DNA from: an uncultured Siphonobacter sp.
GTDB lineage: Bacteria > Bacteroidota > Bacteroidia > Cytophagales > Spirosomataceae
Length of the DNA stretch: 57,462 bases
Assembly (NCBI GenBank): GCA_913775095.1
Contig: CAJYIW010000010.1
Coordinates: 1-57,462, forward strand
Direction of reading: 5' to 3'
Part shown: one piece after another, positions 27,713 to 38,311 of the stretch
How positions within the stretch are numbered: the stretch's first letter is position 1
Layout of the letters: every line of letters begins with the position of its first letter
Notes under the pieces: model-generated
Database searches by the model: none
The model's input: only the letters and a program-made list of their open reading frames with translations
Told to the model about the DNA's origin: nothing
Translations under genes and position numbers: made by a program

Positions 27713-28906
27713 ATGCAACCAAACGAATACCAAGATTTATACCAGACTGAGTTGCTGGAAGGCATCATTCCTTTCTGGCTGAAACATTCCATTGACACTC
27801 AGTACGGAGGGTACTTTACCTGCCTGGATCGTCAGGGACAAGTGTACGATACGGATAAATTTATCTGGTTACAGGGAAGACAGGTCTGGTGCTTCTCGAT
27901 GCTGTACAATCAGGTAGAAGCCCGGCAGGAGTGGCTGGACTGTGCCATTCAGGGGGCAGAATTTTTACTTAAACACGGTCGGGACGAAGCAGGCAACTGG
28001 TACTTTTCCCTGAATCAGGAAGGAACGCCACTCGTTCAGCCTTACAACATCTTTTCGGATTGTTTCGCCGCCATGGGTTTCGCTCAGTTACACCGGGCTA
28101 CGGGTAACGAACAATATGCTCAGGTCGCTAAAGACACGTTCATCAATATCCTGGCGAAACAGGCCAATCCGAAAGGAACCTACACTAAGCAGTTTCCGGG
28201 TACCCGATCGCTGAAGAATTTCGCCTTACCCATGATTCTCTGTAATCTGGTGCTGGAGCTGGAGCATCTGCTCGATCCAGGGCTGGTAGAGGAAACCATT
28301 CAAAAAGGAATTCAAGCGGTCATGGAAGAATTTTACCGCCCGGAGCTGGGTATTATTCTGGAGAACATTGGACTGGATAATCGGTTTTCGGATTCCTTCG
28401 AAGGCCGTCTGGTCAACCCGGGGCACGGTCTGGAATCCATGTGGTTCATCATGGATCTGGCTGAGCGACGTGGCGATAAAGATCTGATTATCAAGGCTAA
28501 AGAACTCACTTTATCCCTGATTGAATACGGCTGGGATTCGGAACACGGCGGCATTTTTTACTTCCTTGACGTCAAAGGCAACCCACCCCAGCAGCTGGAA
28601 TGGGACCAGAAACTCTGGTGGGTACACATCGAAACCCTCGTGAGTCTGCTGAAGGCGTATCTGCACACGGACGATGAGCGTTGCTGGCAATGGTTTGAAA
28701 AAATCCACGCCTATACCTGGTCTCATTTCAAAGACGCCGAATACCCCGAGTGGTTTGGCTACCTTAATCGGCAGGGAGAAGTACTTTTGCCGCTGAAAGG
28801 TGGCAAATGGAAGGGATGTTTTCACATTCCCAGAGGCTTGTATCAGTGCAGCAAGACTCTTCAGGCCATTGCCCATAAAAAAGAAAGCCCTCTTTATCAG
28901 GATTAG
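27713..28906 (+). CDS. AGE-family epimerase/isomerase (N-acylglucosamine 2-epimerase type)
   Basis: A 397-residue (alpha/alpha)6-barrel enzyme of the AGE family, which epimerises C2 of sugars such as N-acetylmannosamine/N-acetylglucosamine, mannose or cellobiose. The family motifs GRQVWCFSMLYN, NPGHGLESMWF and WWVHIETL carry the catalytic histidines and substrate-site residues. The ATG at 27713 is chosen over 27635 because the extra 26 residues are not family-like. With GH20 hexosaminidase and a ROK regulator nearby, an N-acetylhexosamine substrate is the best guess. The MFS gene starts 3 bp after its stop codon. Confidence 0.9.
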   Translation: MQPNEYQDLYQTELLEGIIPFWLKHSIDTQYGGYFTCLDRQGQVYDTDKFIWLQGRQVWCFSMLYNQVEARQEWLDCAIQGAEFLLKHGRDEAGNWYFSLNQEGTPLVQPYNIFSDCFAAMGFAQLHRATGNEQYAQVAKDTFINILAKQANPKGTYTKQFPGTRSLKNFALPMILCNLVLELEHLLDPGLVEETIQKGIQAVMEEFYRPELGIILENIGLDNRFSDSFEGRLVNPGHGLESMWFIMDLAERRGDKDLIIKAKELTLSLIEYGWDSEHGGIFYFLDVKGNPPQQLEWDQKLWWVHIETLVSLLKAYLHTDDERCWQWFEKIHAYTWSHFKDAEYPEWFGYLNRQGEVLLPLKGGKWKGCFHIPRGLYQCSKTLQAIAHKKESPLYQD

Positions 28907-28909
28907 ACT

Positions 28910-30124
28910 ATGGCTCACATCCCCATCTCCGAGGTTACCCTTTCCTCCGAACCTCAGCAGGCTTCCTATAAACCAGCCCTGTTGTCACTGGCGGTCCTAT
29001 ATTTCATGATGGGTTTTATTACCTGTCTGAACGATACGCTGGTGCCCTTTTTCAAAAAGGGCTTTGATCTGACGTACACCCAATCTTCGCTGGTGCAGTT
29101 TTATTTTTTCCTGACGTACGGAGTCATGTCCATTCCGGCAGGCAAAATCGTCGAAAAGGTGGGGTATAAATCGGGGATGGTCCGGGGCTTTATCATTGCT
29201 TCGGCGGGAGCTTTTCTGTTTCTGCCGGCGGCCCTTTTTCACGAGTATTACCTGTTTCTGGGTGCTTTATTCGTCATTGCCATTGGGATTGTATTACTAC
29301 AGGTAGCGGCGAACCCTTACATCACAATTCTGGGTCCGGCCGAAACGGCCTCTTCCCGTTTGACCCTCATTCAGGGGGTGGGATCGATCGGTACCACGGC
29401 AGCTCCTTTGTTCGGGGCTGCCTTCATCCTGGGCCCGCTGGAACGGGCTTCTAGCGAGGTTGTTCAATACCCGTATCTCGGCATTTCTCTGGTGCTTTTA
29501 CTCATTGCCGTACTCGTCTGGAAACTCAAGTTACCCACCCTTGCCGTTCAAACTACTGCTCATACTCCTACCCAGAAACCTTTCGCTTACCGCCATCTGC
29601 GATACGGAGTAATCGGACTTTTCTGTTACGTCGGAGCGGAAGTTTCGGTGGGAACCTTCCTGACCAATTACATCTCCGATACACTTCATATTTCTGAAAA
29701 TGAGGCCAATACCTTCGTTGCTTTCTATTGGGGCGGAATGCTGGCCGGACGATTGGTCGGATCGGTCGTTTTAAAATTCCTGGCCCCCCAACGCGTCCTC
29801 ACCCTTTTGGGCATTACTTCCATTGCTCTCATCCTGTGTTCCCTGAATACGGACGGATACCCGGCCATCTGGAGTATGATTGCCCTGGGCATCAGTAACT
29901 CCGTCATGTTTGCCATCATTTTTTCCCTTTCCATCAAAGGACTGGGAGCCGCCACCTCGCAAGCCTCGGGTTACCTGTCCACGGCCATCGCGGGCGGAGC
30001 CATTGTATCCTTCGGTCAGGGGTACCTCATTGATCATTACAGCTGGTCCGTTGCTTTCGTATTACCCCTGATTTGCTACGCATACATCACTTTTTTTGGA
30101 CTAATGGGCTATAAACCCGAGTAA
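28910..30124 (+). CDS. FucP-type MFS sugar:proton symporter
   Basis: A 404-residue inner-membrane protein with about 12 transmembrane segments. The opening YFMMGFITCLNDTLVPFFKK and the LLQVAANPYITILGP segment are typical of the FucP/glucose-galactose branch. It imports a monosaccharide, probably the substrate or product of the epimerase whose gene ends 4 bp upstream. The next gene begins 11 bp after its stop codon, so translation of the three is likely coupled. Confidence 0.92.
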   Translation: MAHIPISEVTLSSEPQQASYKPALLSLAVLYFMMGFITCLNDTLVPFFKKGFDLTYTQSSLVQFYFFLTYGVMSIPAGKIVEKVGYKSGMVRGFIIASAGAFLFLPAALFHEYYLFLGALFVIAIGIVLLQVAANPYITILGPAETASSRLTLIQGVGSIGTTAAPLFGAAFILGPLERASSEVVQYPYLGISLVLLLIAVLVWKLKLPTLAVQTTAHTPTQKPFAYRHLRYGVIGLFCYVGAEVSVGTFLTNYISDTLHISENEANTFVAFYWGGMLAGRLVGSVVLKFLAPQRVLTLLGITSIALILCSLNTDGYPAIWSMIALGISNSVMFAIIFSLSIKGLGAATSQASGYLSTAIAGGAIVSFGQGYLIDHYSWSVAFVLPLICYAYITFFGLMGYKPE

Positions 30125-30135
30125 ACACGTCTGGC

Positions 30136-31710
30136 ATGATTCGCTCTATACTGTTCCTGATGCTCCTCTGTAGTTTCTCCGTACTGGCCCAGAAACCGGG
30201 GAAAAACCGAATTCTACTGATTCCACTGGATGACCGGCCCCCCTGTCTGCAATTCACGCAGCGAATGGGTGAAATCGCCGGGGCGGAAGTCATTGCTCCT
30301 CCGCTGGAATTACTGGGAAAATTCACGACCCCGGGGCAGCCCGAAGCCATTGCGGAATGGATTTTCGCCCAGGATTTGTCTTCGTTTGATGCGGCCATTG
30401 TTTCGCTGGATATGCTGGCCTACGGAGGACTCATCGGTTCTCGCGTGCATCAGGTATCCGTGGAAGTAGCTGCCAAACGGCTGACCATACTCTCGCAACT
30501 CCGGCAGAAGGCCCCCGCTTTACCCGTGTACGCCCAAAGTGTACTGATGCGGCTGGCTCCCTCGGCCGATATGAAAAATGATTCGTACCGGGCTCAGCTG
30601 GCTCAGTGGGCTGAAATTTCTCCCGATCCGGCCCGTAAGGAAGAAACGGCACGCCTGGCTGAAAAAATTCCGGCTGCCGCTTTAGCGGATTATCAGCAGG
30701 CCCGTCTCCGTAACCACACCATCAATCAGAAAGCCATTGACCTGGTCAATAAAAAAGTGATTGATTACCTGTTAATTACGCAGGATGATGCCAAGCCCCA
30801 CGGCGTTCACATCGCGGAAGGGCAACGCCTGCGGCAACAGATACAAACCCAAAAGCTGGGCAACCGAATCGCCTTACAACCCGGTACGGATGAAGTATCC
30901 ATGCTGCTGCTATCCCGTTTACTGGCTCAACGGTCGAAGGTGACCCCCAAAATCAAAGTGTATTATTCTTCGGATTCCATGGCTACCAAGGCCATGCCCT
31001 TTGAAGACCGGCCCCTGACGACTTCCGTTCGCTACCAGATCGAATCCGCCGGGGCCCGTATGGTTAACAAAGAATCAGAAGCGGATCTTTTGTTTTACGT
31101 ATATACCTCCCGTCAGAAGCCCGGAGCCGCGTTAGCCTTCAGTAAAGAAATCAAAGCCCGCCTGTCTTCCGGTACGTTCGTGATTGTAGCGGACATTGAT
31201 CCCGTAGGCAATGTGCAGGGGGGAGATTCGGTCTTTTCCGAGTTATTAATTAACCAGCAGATCCTGCCTGCCCTGAGCGGGTATGCGTCCTGGAACACGG
31301 CTGGAAACACCCTGGGTACGGCTTTACCCCAAGGCATTACGTATTACCTGGCCTCCCGGCACTCCCGGCAACCTAAACCATTGATAGCTAGGGCTCAGCA
31401 ATGGTTTTTACTGAACCGGGTGCTGGATGATTATTACTTTCATACGCTGATCCGTCCGGAAGCCAACCGCCGCTTCGGCAAGCCGGGCCTGGGAGCATTG
31501 ATTCTCGATGAAAGCCGTAATGCTCAGGTAGAAGCCTTTGCCCGGGGCCGTCTGCTTGAATACCTGAAAGCCCTGCAACCTCATTACTTTACCTCTAAAC
31601 CCTTTACTAGCTTCTGCCAACCGCCCAGTCAACTCCAGTTCAGTCTTCCCTGGCACCGCACCTTCGAAGCTCTGATTGATTTTGAATTGGGTCACCCACA
31701 GAGCAATTAA
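30136..31710 (+). CDS. DUF4127 family protein, secreted
   Basis: A 524-residue protein with signal peptide MIRSILFLMLLCSFSVLAQ. The mature sequence opens with the DUF4127 hallmark ILLIPLDDRPPC and continues with SLDMLAYGGLIGSR, ITQDDAKPHG and ADIDPVGNVQGGDSV. The family has no established function; it often sits in sugar-utilisation loci. Here it is between the sugar symporter and a SusC/SusD pair, so a periplasmic role in processing the same glycan is inferred. Confidence 0.9.
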   Translation: MIRSILFLMLLCSFSVLAQKPGKNRILLIPLDDRPPCLQFTQRMGEIAGAEVIAPPLELLGKFTTPGQPEAIAEWIFAQDLSSFDAAIVSLDMLAYGGLIGSRVHQVSVEVAAKRLTILSQLRQKAPALPVYAQSVLMRLAPSADMKNDSYRAQLAQWAEISPDPARKEETARLAEKIPAAALADYQQARLRNHTINQKAIDLVNKKVIDYLLITQDDAKPHGVHIAEGQRLRQQIQTQKLGNRIALQPGTDEVSMLLLSRLLAQRSKVTPKIKVYYSSDSMATKAMPFEDRPLTTSVRYQIESAGARMVNKESEADLLFYVYTSRQKPGAALAFSKEIKARLSSGTFVIVADIDPVGNVQGGDSVFSELLINQQILPALSGYASWNTAGNTLGTALPQGITYYLASRHSRQPKPLIARAQQWFLLNRVLDDYYFHTLIRPEANRRFGKPGLGALILDESRNAQVEAFARGRLLEYLKALQPHYFTSKPFTSFCQPPSQLQFSLPWHRTFEALIDFELGHPQSN

Positions 31711-31737
31711 CCTGGTTTCACCTTTTCCTTACACGCA

Positions 31738-34700
31738 ATGATGAATTTTACCCAATCCCGGCACCGGGAATGGCTGATCGCCTTTTTGCTGGTGCTAACG
31801 CAATTATGTACGCTCTGGGCCCAGAATCCGGTAGCAAGAGGCCGGGTAACGGCCGATAATGGAGAAGCTCTGCCCGGAGTTACCGTCGTTATTAAAAACA
31901 CCACTTCGGGTACGACCACCGATTCGGACGGACGGTACACGCTGCGGCTCAACGCTCCTTCGGGCATTCTGGTTTTTTCGTACCTGGGTACGGCCACGCA
32001 GGAAGTTCCCTTCAATGGAGCCGGTGAGTACAATGCGGTATTGAGTGAAGAGTCCAAAAAACTCAATGAAGTCGTTGTCGTAGGGTACGGTACTCAGAAG
32101 AAAGTGAATCTGACGGGTTCTGTCGCCATTATTGAACCTAAGGCCCTGACCAGCCGTCAGGTAGGTTCTACGTCCCTGGCCTTGCAGGGAGCGGCTCCCG
32201 GCGTGACCATTACCCAGCAATCGGGCGTGCCCGGTGGAGATGCCGGAACCATCCGGATTCGCGGGGTAGGTTCAATCAATGCCGGACAGAATCCGCTGAT
32301 TCTGGTGGATAACGTAGAGATGAGTCTGGACGCCATTGATCCCAACAACATCGCCAGTATTTCCATTCTGAAAGATGCGGCAGCGGCGGCCGTGTACGGA
32401 TCCCGGGCCGCGAATGGCGTGGTGCTGGTTACCACCAAACGCGGAGCCAAAGGGGTTAATGTCAGCTATAATGTCTACGCTCTGAAGCAAAGCCCCACGG
32501 ATTTACCTACCAAAGTCAGTGCTCTGGAACACATGATGTACTGGGACGTAGCCCAGAAAAACAGTGGACTCCCCGCTACCTTTACTCAGCAAATAGCGGA
32601 TTACCAAAGCAAAGGCCCGGACAACAAAACCATCTTTAATACCGACTGGCAGAAGCTCGTGCTGACCAATTCCGGGATGATGCAGAACCACAGTCTGAAT
32701 CTTTCCGTGGGTGGTGATCGCATCAAGACGTTTGCTTCAGGAAGCTTTCTGAATCAAAACGGATTAACCGCCAATACCAATTACAAACGGATGGACCTTC
32801 GATTTAATACGGACGTCAGCATCACCAAAAAGCTGAATGCCTCGGTGGATCTGGTTCTGAATAACTCCAACCGGCTGTGGCCGGGCCAGTCCTCGCCCCA
32901 GTACCTGATTCGGGAGATGATCGGTCTTCCCGCCATTACGCCCGGCCGTTTTGATACGGGCCAGTGGGGCGAAGGCTGGGCCAACTCCAACCCGGCAGCC
33001 AAAGCTCAGGATGGCGGTTTTGATCGCAGCCTGACGGATTCCCGCATCATCAAGGGAACCCTTACCTACACGCCCGTGGAAGGGCTGGAATTACTGGCGA
33101 CCTATAGCTCCAATTATTACACCAATCGCTCACGTAATTTCGTCGATCAGTACGACATCTATTCGGCGGACGTCGCGAATAACACGCTCATTTACCAGCG
33201 TTCCTGGCCCGCTTTGAATTCGCTGTCGGACAATATTTCCCAGAATACCCAGAACCTGTTCCGGGCACAGGCCACGTATAACAAAACCCTGGGCAAACAC
33301 ACCTTTACGGTTTTGGGCGGATTCAGTACGGAAGATTTTAAAACCAGCTTCATTAACACCTTCCGCCAGAATTTACTTTCACCGGACCGCCCCTACCTGA
33401 GTGGGGGCGATCAGCTGGGCCAGACCCTGAACGGGGGTGAAAATCGATTTGCCATGGTTTCAGCCTACGGACGTCTGAATTATACCTACGACGAACGGTA
33501 CCTGCTGGAAGTCAACGGACGCTGGGATGCGTCTTCCCGCTTCCGGGAAAATAACTGGTGGAAATTATTTCCTTCCATCTCGGGAGGCTGGCGTATTTCT
33601 CAGGAATCTTTCTGGGAAAACTTAAGCTCAACCATCAGCGAAGCCAAAATCCGGGCTTCTTACGGTTCACTGGGTAACCAGAACCTGATTCGCGGCGGAG
33701 CCTCCGACTATTACCCAACGTATGCTTTATTCAACGCCGGAACGGCTTACAACTACTACTTTGGTAATGTGGTCGTACCTGGGTATGCTCTTACTACGGC
33801 TGCCAACGCCGGGATTCGCTGGGAAACGTCCCGCATTCTGGATCTCGGTCTGGACCTGAGTCTGTTGAAAAGCCGACTGAACCTGACGGCCGACTTCTTC
33901 CAGCGGGATATTGTCGACATGCTACAACTCGTACCCATTCCTTCGTACGTGGGACTGACGGCACCCTTCGTCAACTCCGGCTCCATGCGGAACAAAGGCT
34001 GGGAGTTAGGATTGGGCTGGCGTGATAAAGTCGGAGCCTTTAGTTACCAGGTTCAGCTGAATGCTTCAGACGTTAAAAATACACTTCTGCGAAACGGCGG
34101 TAAGCCTATCATCAGCGGAGCTACCATCCAGCAGGAAGGATACGCTCTGGATTCTTACTACGGCTACCTGGCGGATGGATTCTTCCAGACGGCAGAAGAA
34201 GTCAAGAATGCTCCGTTTCATTACGGAAATACGGCTCCCGGAGATATCCGGTACCGGGACCTCAGCGGACCTAACGGTACGCCCGATGGCAAAATCGATG
34301 GCTACGACCGTACCATTCTGGGTAACTACTTCCCACGCTATGAATACAGTCTGAACCTTTCGGGCCAGTACAAGGGATTTGACTTTACGGTTTTCCTTCA
34401 GGGGGTAGGAAAAAAGGATAATTACCTGTCCGGAACGGCGGCTCGTCCTTTCCATTCTTCCAATTTCCAGGGAACCATGTTTGAGTATCAGAAAGATTCA
34501 TGGTCTGCCGACAACACGGATGCAGCGTATCCCCGCCTCACCGTCAACAGCATTCCCAACAATTACGTAGCTTCTTCTTTCTGGGTACGCTCGGCGGCTT
34601 ATTTACGACTGAAAAATATGGTAGTAGGCTATACCCTGCCGACCGGCTTTACGAACAAAGCCCGTATTAAATCCGCCCGTTTTTACCTGAGTGGTCAGAA

Positions 34701-34815
34701 TCTGATTACCTGGACTAACTTCTTCCCCGGCTTCGATCCTGAACAACGCGACACGGGGGGTGAGTTTTATCCCATCATGCGGACGTACACGCTGGGTTTA
34801 AATCTTAATTTTTAA
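31738..34815 (+). CDS. SusC/RagA-family TonB-dependent outer-membrane transporter (no STN domain)
   Basis: A 1025-residue transporter with signal peptide ending LWAQ, a carboxypeptidase-like beta-sandwich (about 31-110), the conserved SusC region EVVVVGYGTQKK, the plug (about 115-245, ending RAANGVVLVTTKRG) and a barrel ending LGLNLNF. Unlike the SusC at 670 it has no STN domain, so it is not expected to signal to a FecR/sigma pair; control by the ROK regulator is more likely. susD starts 5 bp after its stop codon. Confidence 0.95.
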   Translation: MMNFTQSRHREWLIAFLLVLTQLCTLWAQNPVARGRVTADNGEALPGVTVVIKNTTSGTTTDSDGRYTLRLNAPSGILVFSYLGTATQEVPFNGAGEYNAVLSEESKKLNEVVVVGYGTQKKVNLTGSVAIIEPKALTSRQVGSTSLALQGAAPGVTITQQSGVPGGDAGTIRIRGVGSINAGQNPLILVDNVEMSLDAIDPNNIASISILKDAAAAAVYGSRAANGVVLVTTKRGAKGVNVSYNVYALKQSPTDLPTKVSALEHMMYWDVAQKNSGLPATFTQQIADYQSKGPDNKTIFNTDWQKLVLTNSGMMQNHSLNLSVGGDRIKTFASGSFLNQNGLTANTNYKRMDLRFNTDVSITKKLNASVDLVLNNSNRLWPGQSSPQYLIREMIGLPAITPGRFDTGQWGEGWANSNPAAKAQDGGFDRSLTDSRIIKGTLTYTPVEGLELLATYSSNYYTNRSRNFVDQYDIYSADVANNTLIYQRSWPALNSLSDNISQNTQNLFRAQATYNKTLGKHTFTVLGGFSTEDFKTSFINTFRQNLLSPDRPYLSGGDQLGQTLNGGENRFAMVSAYGRLNYTYDERYLLEVNGRWDASSRFRENNWWKLFPSISGGWRISQESFWENLSSTISEAKIRASYGSLGNQNLIRGGASDYYPTYALFNAGTAYNYYFGNVVVPGYALTTAANAGIRWETSRILDLGLDLSLLKSRLNLTADFFQRDIVDMLQLVPIPSYVGLTAPFVNSGSMRNKGWELGLGWRDKVGAFSYQVQLNASDVKNTLLRNGGKPIISGATIQQEGYALDSYYGYLADGFFQTAEEVKNAPFHYGNTAPGDIRYRDLSGPNGTPDGKIDGYDRTILGNYFPRYEYSLNLSGQYKGFDFTVFLQGVGKKDNYLSGTAARPFHSSNFQGTMFEYQKDSWSADNTDAAYPRLTVNSIPNNYVASSFWVRSAAYLRLKNMVVGYTLPTGFTNKARIKSARFYLSGQNLITWTNFFPGFDPEQRDTGGEFYPIMRTYTLGLNLNF

Positions 34816-34820
34816 CGATC

Positions 34821-36515
34821 ATGAACTACAGATTCCTCTCTATACTAAGTCTTTGCGTATCGATGACCCTGTTTTCGGGTTGCAAGGATTACCTTTCCCA
34901 GGTGCCGCTGGATGCCCCGGCTACGGGTGAATTTTTCAATAATCAGAACGAAATGAACGGGGCCCTTACCGCCGTCTACCGTTCGGCGTACTGGAATACG
35001 GGCAGCACGCCGTATCAATCCATGATGGACGGCTGGACGGATTTTGCCTTATTACGGGGGCTTGATCTGGGGGAAGGAAACATTGATGTCTACAATGGCC
35101 ACGCTCAGCTGATCTGGACCTCTGCCTATACGACCATTCAGCGGGCCAACACCATGATTGAAGGGATGGAAAAAGGAAAAGGCAGTGTTCCGCAGGCTAC
35201 GTTCAACCGCTTGCAGGCAGAAGCCCGGGTCCTGAGGGCCTATGCCTATTTCTACCTGACCTTTATGTTTGGGGATGCTCCCCTGCTCACCAGGCCCCTG
35301 GCTCCGGAAGAGTTTTATACCCAGACCCGTACGCCCAAAGCCGAGATCATTGCGTTTATTTACAATGAACTGGACGCGGCCAGCAATGCCCTGGCCTGGG
35401 CTCCGGCTGAATACGGTCGGGTCAGTAAAGCCGTGGCTCTGGGACTCAAAGCCCGTACGGCTCTTTACAACAAAGAGTACCAGATTGCCGCTGATGCCGC
35501 TAAACAAATCATGGATGGAGCCGGATTAGGACTCAATCCTAATTTTGGCGATCTGTTTACCCGGGCGGGTCAGCTCAGTAATGCGGGTAAGGAAATCATG
35601 TTTCACGTCCTGCATTCGGAAGCGGACGCCAGCTCGATCACCTATCTGCCCTTAGGAAGTATTTCCCGGTCAGCGGGTGGGCAATCCGGACGCTTTCCCC
35701 AGCAGCGGCTCTACGATATGTTTGAGGCAAAAGATGGCAAACGCATTGACGAGTCTGCCGTATACGACGCCAGTAAACCCAGTCGCAACCGTGACCTGCG
35801 TTTGAAATATACCGTTGCGATTCCCGGTGATACCATTCGCATGAATCTGCAGACGCTGGTCTACACCGTGTATCAGAATACGACTTCGTTCCGCAATGCC
35901 GATGGCAGCTGGATCACCCGAACCAATGCCGATTTTGATAATGCCTTTGGTCCCGGTAAAAGTGGCGTAGGTCTTTTGCATACCAAATATACCTTAACGG
36001 AAGAAAATGCCTTTACTTCACGGGTGGGTTTTATTCTGATGCGTTACGCCGAAATTCTGCTGATGTACGCCGAAGCGAAGATCGAACTGAATCAGGTGGA
36101 CGATTCTGTTATTAACGCCATCAATCAGGTTCGGCAACGGGCCAAACAACCCGTGGTAGACGCCGCCACGCGATCCAACCCGCTCAGGTTACGGCAGCTC
36201 ATCCGTCGGGAACGGGTGGCCGAGCTGGCAATGGAGGGATTCCGCTGGTTTGACATTCGCCGCTACGGCATTGGCGAGCTGGTGATGCCTCAGAAAATCA
36301 TGGGCATTCCGAAAACCGCTGCAACCGTTGCGGCTCCCCCCACGTTTACCACTTCGGCAGCTCACGATTTAAATAACATTCCCGTTTATACCAGCAGTGA
36401 ATCGCAGCGGATGATCCGCGAACAGCGATATTGGTACCCCAGGCTGGAACTGTTACCCGTCCCTCAAACCGAACGGGATATCAACCCTAACCTGACCCAG
36501 AATCCTAATTGGTAA
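34821..36515 (+). CDS. SusD/RagB-family outer-membrane lipoprotein
   Basis: A 564-residue glycan-binding lipoprotein (lipobox LFSGC, Cys21), partner of the SusC encoded 5 bp upstream. The SusD features are EARVLRAYAYFYLTFMFGDA in the N-terminal half and RRERVAELAMEGFRWFDIRR near the C-terminus. A strong hairpin follows its stop codon. Confidence 0.95.
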   Translation: MNYRFLSILSLCVSMTLFSGCKDYLSQVPLDAPATGEFFNNQNEMNGALTAVYRSAYWNTGSTPYQSMMDGWTDFALLRGLDLGEGNIDVYNGHAQLIWTSAYTTIQRANTMIEGMEKGKGSVPQATFNRLQAEARVLRAYAYFYLTFMFGDAPLLTRPLAPEEFYTQTRTPKAEIIAFIYNELDAASNALAWAPAEYGRVSKAVALGLKARTALYNKEYQIAADAAKQIMDGAGLGLNPNFGDLFTRAGQLSNAGKEIMFHVLHSEADASSITYLPLGSISRSAGGQSGRFPQQRLYDMFEAKDGKRIDESAVYDASKPSRNRDLRLKYTVAIPGDTIRMNLQTLVYTVYQNTTSFRNADGSWITRTNADFDNAFGPGKSGVGLLHTKYTLTEENAFTSRVGFILMRYAEILLMYAEAKIELNQVDDSVINAINQVRQRAKQPVVDAATRSNPLRLRQLIRRERVAELAMEGFRWFDIRRYGIGELVMPQKIMGIPKTAATVAAPPTFTTSAAHDLNNIPVYTSSESQRMIREQRYWYPRLELLPVPQTERDINPNLTQNPNW

Positions 36516-36522
36516 TTTTCGT

Positions 36523-36553
36523 CTTCCCCCGGGTACAGCACATCCGGGGGAAG
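36523..36553 (+). terminator. Hairpin after susD, possible attenuator
   Basis: A perfect 10-bp GC-rich stem (36523-36532 with 36544-36553, 11-base loop) is followed by TCTCATTTTT. It lies between susD and the oxidoreductase gene of the same cluster, so it may end most transcripts and lower expression of the downstream enzymes. Confidence 0.65.
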
Positions 36554-36573
36554 TCTCATTTTTATAATTTGCT

Positions 36574-38283
36574 ATGAATCGTCGTCATTTTATCGAGCGT
36601 TTATCCCTCAGCAGCGGAAGCCTGATGGCTTCTTCCGCTCTGGTTTTGCCTTTTTCCGAATCAACCGCTTCTTTTTCAAAGGATAACGCTCAGGAATACG
36701 CAGCCGATGTGGTGATTGCGGGCGGTGGACTGGGCGGTTGTGCCGCCGCTTTAGCCGCCTTACGAAATCATCAGACCGTCATCCTCACCGAAGAAACCGA
36801 CTGGATCGGCGGACAGGTAACGCAGCAGGGCGTTCCTCCCGATGAACACGACTGGATTGAAACCCACGGAGCCACGCGTCTGTATCGCGAATTCAGAACC
36901 GCCGTTCGTGCCTACTATCAACAGTATTATCCGGTAACTGAAGAGGCCAAATCCCGGAATTATTTCAACCCGGGAGATGGAACGGTATCCAAAATTTGTC
37001 ACGAACCTAAAGTAGCCCTGGCGGTTCTGGAGCAAATGTTGAATCCGTACCTAAGTTCCAGACAGTTACGGATCCTTTTGAATTATAAGGTAACGGCCGC
37101 CGATGTGACGGGTGATGAAGTAAAAGCTCTGAAAGCCGTTCATCGGTCCACGGGCCACTCGGTAGTGCTGACGGCTCCTTATTTTGTGGATGCCACTGAA
37201 CTGGGCGATTTATTACCACTGACCCGTACCGAATTTGTCACCGGAGCGGAGTCCCGAAAAGATACCAACGAGTTACACGCTCCGGAAAAAGCCGACACCA
37301 ACAACGTCCAGGCCTTTACTATGTGTATGGCTTTGGATTACATTCCCGGCGGTAATTTTGTCATCGATAAACCCAAAGAATACGGGTTCTGGTCCATGTA
37401 CACCCCTAAGTTCACACCGGCCTGGTCTGGAAAGTTACTGAATCTATCGTATTCCAATCCTAAAACGCTGGTTCCCAAGACCCTGGGTTTTCACCCCGAA
37501 GGAGTATCTACGGGAGAGCATCTGAACTTGTGGAATTACCGGCGAATCATCAATAAGGCCAATTTCAAAAGTGGCTTTTTCCCCGGAGATATCAGCCTCG
37601 TCAACTGGCCTCAGAATGATTATACCCTGGGCAATTTGATTGGTGCCAGTGAAAAAGAGTTTACGCATCACGTCAATCGGGCCAAACAGCTGAGTCTTTC
37701 TCTGCTATACTGGTTACAGACCGAAGCTCCCCGCCCCGACGGTGGAGCGGGCTGGACCGGACTTCGGCTCAGAGAAGACATCATGGGTACCGAAGATGGG
37801 CTGGCCAAGTATCCGTACATCCGCGAATCCCGTCGGATCAAAGCGGCGTTTACGATTCTGGAAGAGCACGTCGGAGCCGAACAGCGGGCCCGGGTAACGG
37901 GCCAAAAGGAAACCCGGGCCGCTTCGTTTAAAGACAGCGTTGGCGTGGGGTATTATCACATTGATTTACATCCTAGCACGGCTCAGAATAACTACATCGA
38001 CTTCGGATCACTGCCCTTTCAGATTCCGCTCGGAGCTTTAATTCCGCAGCGGGTTCGTAATCTGTTACCGGCTAACAAAAACATTGGTACGACCCATATC
38101 ACCAATGGCTGTTACCGGCTGCATCCCGTCGAATGGAGCATTGGCGAAGCCGTCGGAATGCTTGTTGCCTTTGCCCGGCAAAAACAGATCCTTCCCAAAG
38201 CAGTGTATGAAAAAGCTTCGTTACTCGAAGAATTTCAGAAAACGGTTCGCTCGCAGGGTATTGAAACCCAATGGCCTGCTTAA
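36574..38283 (+). CDS. FAD-dependent oxidoreductase with twin-arginine-like signal
   Basis: A 569-residue flavoprotein of the FAD_oxidored type (PF12831-like). The dinucleotide-binding motif is GGGLGG (residues 50-55), followed by ETDWIGGQVTQQGVPPDE, typical of this family. The N-terminus MNRRHFIERLSL with a hydrophobic stretch to about residue 30 looks like a Tat signal, so the folded, FAD-loaded enzyme would be exported. Its substrate is unknown. The GH20 gene starts 28 bp after it; a sugar or sugar-derived substrate is inferred. Confidence 0.88.
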   Translation: MNRRHFIERLSLSSGSLMASSALVLPFSESTASFSKDNAQEYAADVVIAGGGLGGCAAALAALRNHQTVILTEETDWIGGQVTQQGVPPDEHDWIETHGATRLYREFRTAVRAYYQQYYPVTEEAKSRNYFNPGDGTVSKICHEPKVALAVLEQMLNPYLSSRQLRILLNYKVTAADVTGDEVKALKAVHRSTGHSVVLTAPYFVDATELGDLLPLTRTEFVTGAESRKDTNELHAPEKADTNNVQAFTMCMALDYIPGGNFVIDKPKEYGFWSMYTPKFTPAWSGKLLNLSYSNPKTLVPKTLGFHPEGVSTGEHLNLWNYRRIINKANFKSGFFPGDISLVNWPQNDYTLGNLIGASEKEFTHHVNRAKQLSLSLLYWLQTEAPRPDGGAGWTGLRLREDIMGTEDGLAKYPYIRESRRIKAAFTILEEHVGAEQRARVTGQKETRAASFKDSVGVGYYHIDLHPSTAQNNYIDFGSLPFQIPLGALIPQRVRNLLPANKNIGTTHITNGCYRLHPVEWSIGEAVGMLVAFARQKQILPKAVYEKASLLEEFQKTVRSQGIETQWPA

Positions 38284-38311
38284 AACGGGCCGGGATTTTA
38301 ACATTAAACCT